5,825 nt of DNA from Desulfobacterales bacterium C00003060 (GTDB taxonomy: Bacteria; Desulfobacterota; Desulfobacteria; Desulfobacterales; C00003060). A program made the position numbers and the translations under genes. Numbering within the stretch: the first letter of the stretch is position 1; each line of letters opens with the position of its first letter. The notes under the pieces are model-generated. The model searched no databases and was not told the origin of the DNA. It was given only the letters and a program-made list of their open reading frames with translations. This document shows positions 3,523 through 5,825 of this stretch, one piece after another. The stretch spans positions 1 to 5,825 of the forward strand of contig MAXP01000028.1 of assembly GCA_001751085.1 (NCBI GenBank). The letters are read 5' to 3'.

Positions 3523-5825
3523 TTATTCCAGGGTTTTCAATAGACGCGCAGCCTCCTTTGTGTAGGCTTCTTCCAGTCCCAATTCTATGGCCTTGGACAG
3601 GTATTCCCTGGCCGTTTCGTTCTTGCCCATTTTTGCGTAAACAAGCCCGGCGTGATAATTAATCATTGGGTTCTTCTCGGCCCCTTTCAAAGCACTATCT
3701 ACATACTTTGTCGCCTTATCAAGGTTGCCGGACTTGAATTCCACCCAGGCCACGGTATCTAAGACTTGAGGGTTGTCCTGAGCTTGGCTCAGGGCCTTGT
3801 GGGCGCACTTCAAGGCCTTTCTCAGTCGTTTTGGATCGGAGTAATGTTCAGCATAAAGGTAAGCCAAATTGTTGTTAATGGTAACCATATCCGGATACTT
3901 AGCTGCCAACTCCTCCCACAGGGCAATGGCCTTGTCATATTCCTGCAGCTTTTCGTAAAGAAGAGCCAGGGTAAATCCAACCTTAAGAGATCCGGGATTT
4001 TGGGTGTTGATTTCTTCCAGATTGCGGCAGGCCTCTTGCAGTCGATTTGTATGCGTGTACGACGCAACCAAACCTAAGTGCGGCCGCTCCCAACGGGGCG
4101 ATGCCTCTATAGCTGCTTTGAACTGTTTTTCTGCCTCCTGGTATTTCTTCTGTTGGAGGTAAATGGAACCGAGAGTGGTAAGAAGGAAGGGATTCTCGGG
4201 GTTTTCCTTGAGCAGCTTCTTGCAGAGTGCCTCAGCCTTTTTCTCCTGTTTGGTCTCCAGATAAGTTTCCAACAATGGGGTTAGGGCAATAACCATATTT
4301 CCCTTTAGATGCAAGGCCTTCTCAAAAAGAGCAATGGCTTCCAGGTGATCTCCTTCCGCTCTCTTGAGCCTGCCCAATTCCACATAACCGATGTTTCTCT
4401 CAGGTTGACTCTGAACAATCAACTTGAAGACCGTCTCGGCCTGGTCCGGCTTTTTCAGGACGGTCAGCATCCTGCCCTTTTGGATTAAGAAAAAAAGGCT
4501 TTGCGGTTGTTGTTCCAGGCCAGCATTGCACGCCTCCCAAGCGCTTTCCCATTCCCCTTCTCTCCGGTACAAGCTAATCAACTCCGAACGGAGGGCTGTA
4601 TCTTGGGGCACGTTGTTCAACCCTCGCTTGAGTTGTTCGATGGCCAGACCTGTTTCCCCGGAAAGGGCCAAGGCCCTGGCCAGGAACAGGTAGCCTCTTG
4701 GTTCGGATGGATTGGTATCTACCACCTGTCTTAAGTGGATAACCGCGTCATCAAAACTGCCTTGTTGCAAAAGGACTCTCCCCTTAAGCAAATGGGCATA
4801 TGGGTTGGTGGGCTCAACAGCCAGGGCCAAGTCGAATTGATCTTCGGCCTTTTCCCAACGTTTAAGCCTGGCCATGATATGACCTTTTTTGAGTAAAGCC
4901 TTAACCTTGCCTTGTTTTACGTTCCTTTGCAAAAAGTCGTTCAACACCTTTAAGGCATTGTCAGCTTTTCCCTGAACCAGATAGACTTCAACCAGATAGT
5001 CGTGCGCCTTCCAGGAATCCGGCGCATTCCGCACGGCATCTATCAACAATGCCTGAGATTGGTCCAACCTTTTTTTTCTGAACAGGTACTCCGCAAAGGC
5101 CAATTTGTACCTATTTTCTTGTGGATTTTCTTTTATCAGACGCTCAAACTCAGCCTCGGCCTTTTTCTCCTGGCCGGTATCCAGAAGGAGTTTACAGAGC
5201 AGAATAGGATAAGAGGGGTCTCCTTGCTTCTGTTCAATGAGTTTTCTGATTTCATCCTCTGCTCTTTCAAGTTGTTTCTCCTTGGCGTATATCCTGCTTA
5301 AGGCCAGGTACGATGTTGGACTATCGGGTGCGGCTTTTTGGTATTTGTACAGGTATTCCTTGACTCTTCCTGTCTCCCTCATCAAATCGTACGCACGTGC
5401 AAAGGCGAATAGGACGTCTTTGTCCCCTTTGGCCTGGTCTATTCTTTCCAGGTTTCTAATCGCCTGATCCGGTTTTTTCAGGACTAAATAGGCCTGGGCC
5501 GCAATGAGCAGGGCTCTGGCATGGGCGGGGTCTTTGTCCAGTAGCGGCTCGATCTTTTCCAGGGCCTTTTCCCCTTCCTTTGCCATCACAAGGCTCATCC
5601 CTAAATCCAATCGTGCCTCATCCAGTTCTCCATCTAATTCTACGGCCTTTGAGAAGGCGCCTTTGGCCTTCTTGACATTTCCTTGCTTGAAGTAGGCCTT
5701 CCCTAAATAGAAGTAACCTAAAGCAAAGTCCGGGTCGAGTTGGATTGCATTTTTGAATTCGAGAACCGCCTTCTTGTATTGCCCAGCCTTATACAAGCCT
5801 ATGCCCTTTTGTAAAAAGGAATCCC
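3523..5825 (-). CDS. Long TPR-repeat protein, probable PEP-CTERM-system TPR (PrsT-like) protein, 5'-partial
   Basis: The frame is open to the right edge, so the true start lies outside the window; 766 residues are visible. The TTG codon for the Leu of LYKAGQYKKAV (5796) is inside a TPR helix and is not the start. Almost the whole protein is tetratricopeptide repeats, roughly 20 of about 34 residues, with typical A/G/Y-L/A-x-A-x-x-P signatures such as YKKAVLEFKNAIQLDP, WEKAEDQFDLALAVEP and YQEAEKQFKAAIEASP. The C-terminal units (NNNLAYLYAE, DTVAWVEFKSGNLDKA, INYHAGLVYAKMG) resemble those of the PEP-CTERM-system TPR lipoproteins. Such proteins are thought to act in the periplasm or at the outer membrane as protein-binding scaffolds in exopolysaccharide export; that role here rests on family resemblance and on the PEP-CTERM protein next to it. 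A lipoprotein signal peptide would be expected just beyond the edge. A generic TPR protein is the alternative. No frameshift is seen. Confidence 0.9.
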   Translation of the reverse strand, partial: DSFLQKGIGLYKAGQYKKAVLEFKNAIQLDPDFALGYFYLGKAYFKQGNVKKAKGAFSKAVELDGELDEARLDLGMSLVMAKEGEKALEKIEPLLDKDPAHARALLIAAQAYLVLKKPDQAIRNLERIDQAKGDKDVLFAFARAYDLMRETGRVKEYLYKYQKAAPDSPTSYLALSRIYAKEKQLERAEDEIRKLIEQKQGDPSYPILLCKLLLDTGQEKKAEAEFERLIKENPQENRYKLAFAEYLFRKKRLDQSQALLIDAVRNAPDSWKAHDYLVEVYLVQGKADNALKVLNDFLQRNVKQGKVKALLKKGHIMARLKRWEKAEDQFDLALAVEPTNPYAHLLKGRVLLQQGSFDDAVIHLRQVVDTNPSEPRGYLFLARALALSGETGLAIEQLKRGLNNVPQDTALRSELISLYRREGEWESAWEACNAGLEQQPQSLFFLIQKGRMLTVLKKPDQAETVFKLIVQSQPERNIGYVELGRLKRAEGDHLEAIALFEKALHLKGNMVIALTPLLETYLETKQEKKAEALCKKLLKENPENPFLLTTLGSIYLQQKKYQEAEKQFKAAIEASPRWERPHLGLVASYTHTNRLQEACRNLEEINTQNPGSLKVGFTLALLYEKLQEYDKAIALWEELAAKYPDMVTINNNLAYLYAEHYSDPKRLRKALKCAHKALSQAQDNPQVLDTVAWVEFKSGNLDKATKYVDSALKGAEKNPMINYHAGLVYAKMGKNETAREYLSKAIELGLEEAYTKEAARLLKTLE

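Noticed and set aside
3766..5695. Many plus-strand and out-of-frame open frames across the TPR gene
   Set aside because: They are shadows of the TPR coding frame, which shows continuous helical repeats across the whole stretch.

Overview
The window most likely comes from a Gram-negative bacterium with an exosortase/PEP-CTERM surface-protein sorting system. The GC content is intermediate, and the style of the secreted proteins (fibronectin III plus lectin-like units, a golvesin-type domain, a VPEPST tail ending in RKLRKG) fits a Desulfobacterota/deltaproteobacterial genome best. That placement is inference from protein style. No rRNA, tRNA or other phylogenetic marker lies in the window.

Layout. 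Positions 1-416 are non-coding, with short palindromes near the end. Positions 417-1568 (+) encode a secreted protein with a signal peptide, one fibronectin III domain and three H-type-lectin-like units, the last cut short. Positions 1569-1700 hold a heptamer repeat and a segment bounded by a 10-bp direct repeat. Positions 1698-1917 (+) hold a multiply frameshifted fragment of a golvesin-C-terminal-like domain, a pseudogene that no single reading frame reveals. A strong Rho-independent terminator at 1934-1973 serves the minus strand. Positions 2044-2700 (-) encode a small acidic PEP-CTERM protein with an internal 42-residue duplication. Positions 2701-3522 are a gene-free, repeat-rich stretch: a heptamer-built hairpin, a GTTCAG-word repeat, a second hairpin, an 18-bp direct repeat and three 21-bp tandem repeats. 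From 3522 to the right edge, the minus strand encodes a long TPR-repeat protein whose N-terminus lies beyond the window.

How the parts may work together. A PEP-CTERM substrate beside a very long TPR solenoid, with the C-terminal signature seen in PEP-CTERM-system TPR lipoproteins, suggests the edge of an exopolysaccharide/exosortase locus. In that reading the TPR protein would help envelope or EPS assembly, the exosortase (not in view) would process the PEP-CTERM protein, and the FnIII/lectin-like protein would be another exported carbohydrate-binding surface factor. The accessory character is supported by the decayed golvesin fragment, the truncated lectin unit and the dense intergenic repeats. 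I found no CRISPR array, intact transposase or RNA gene.
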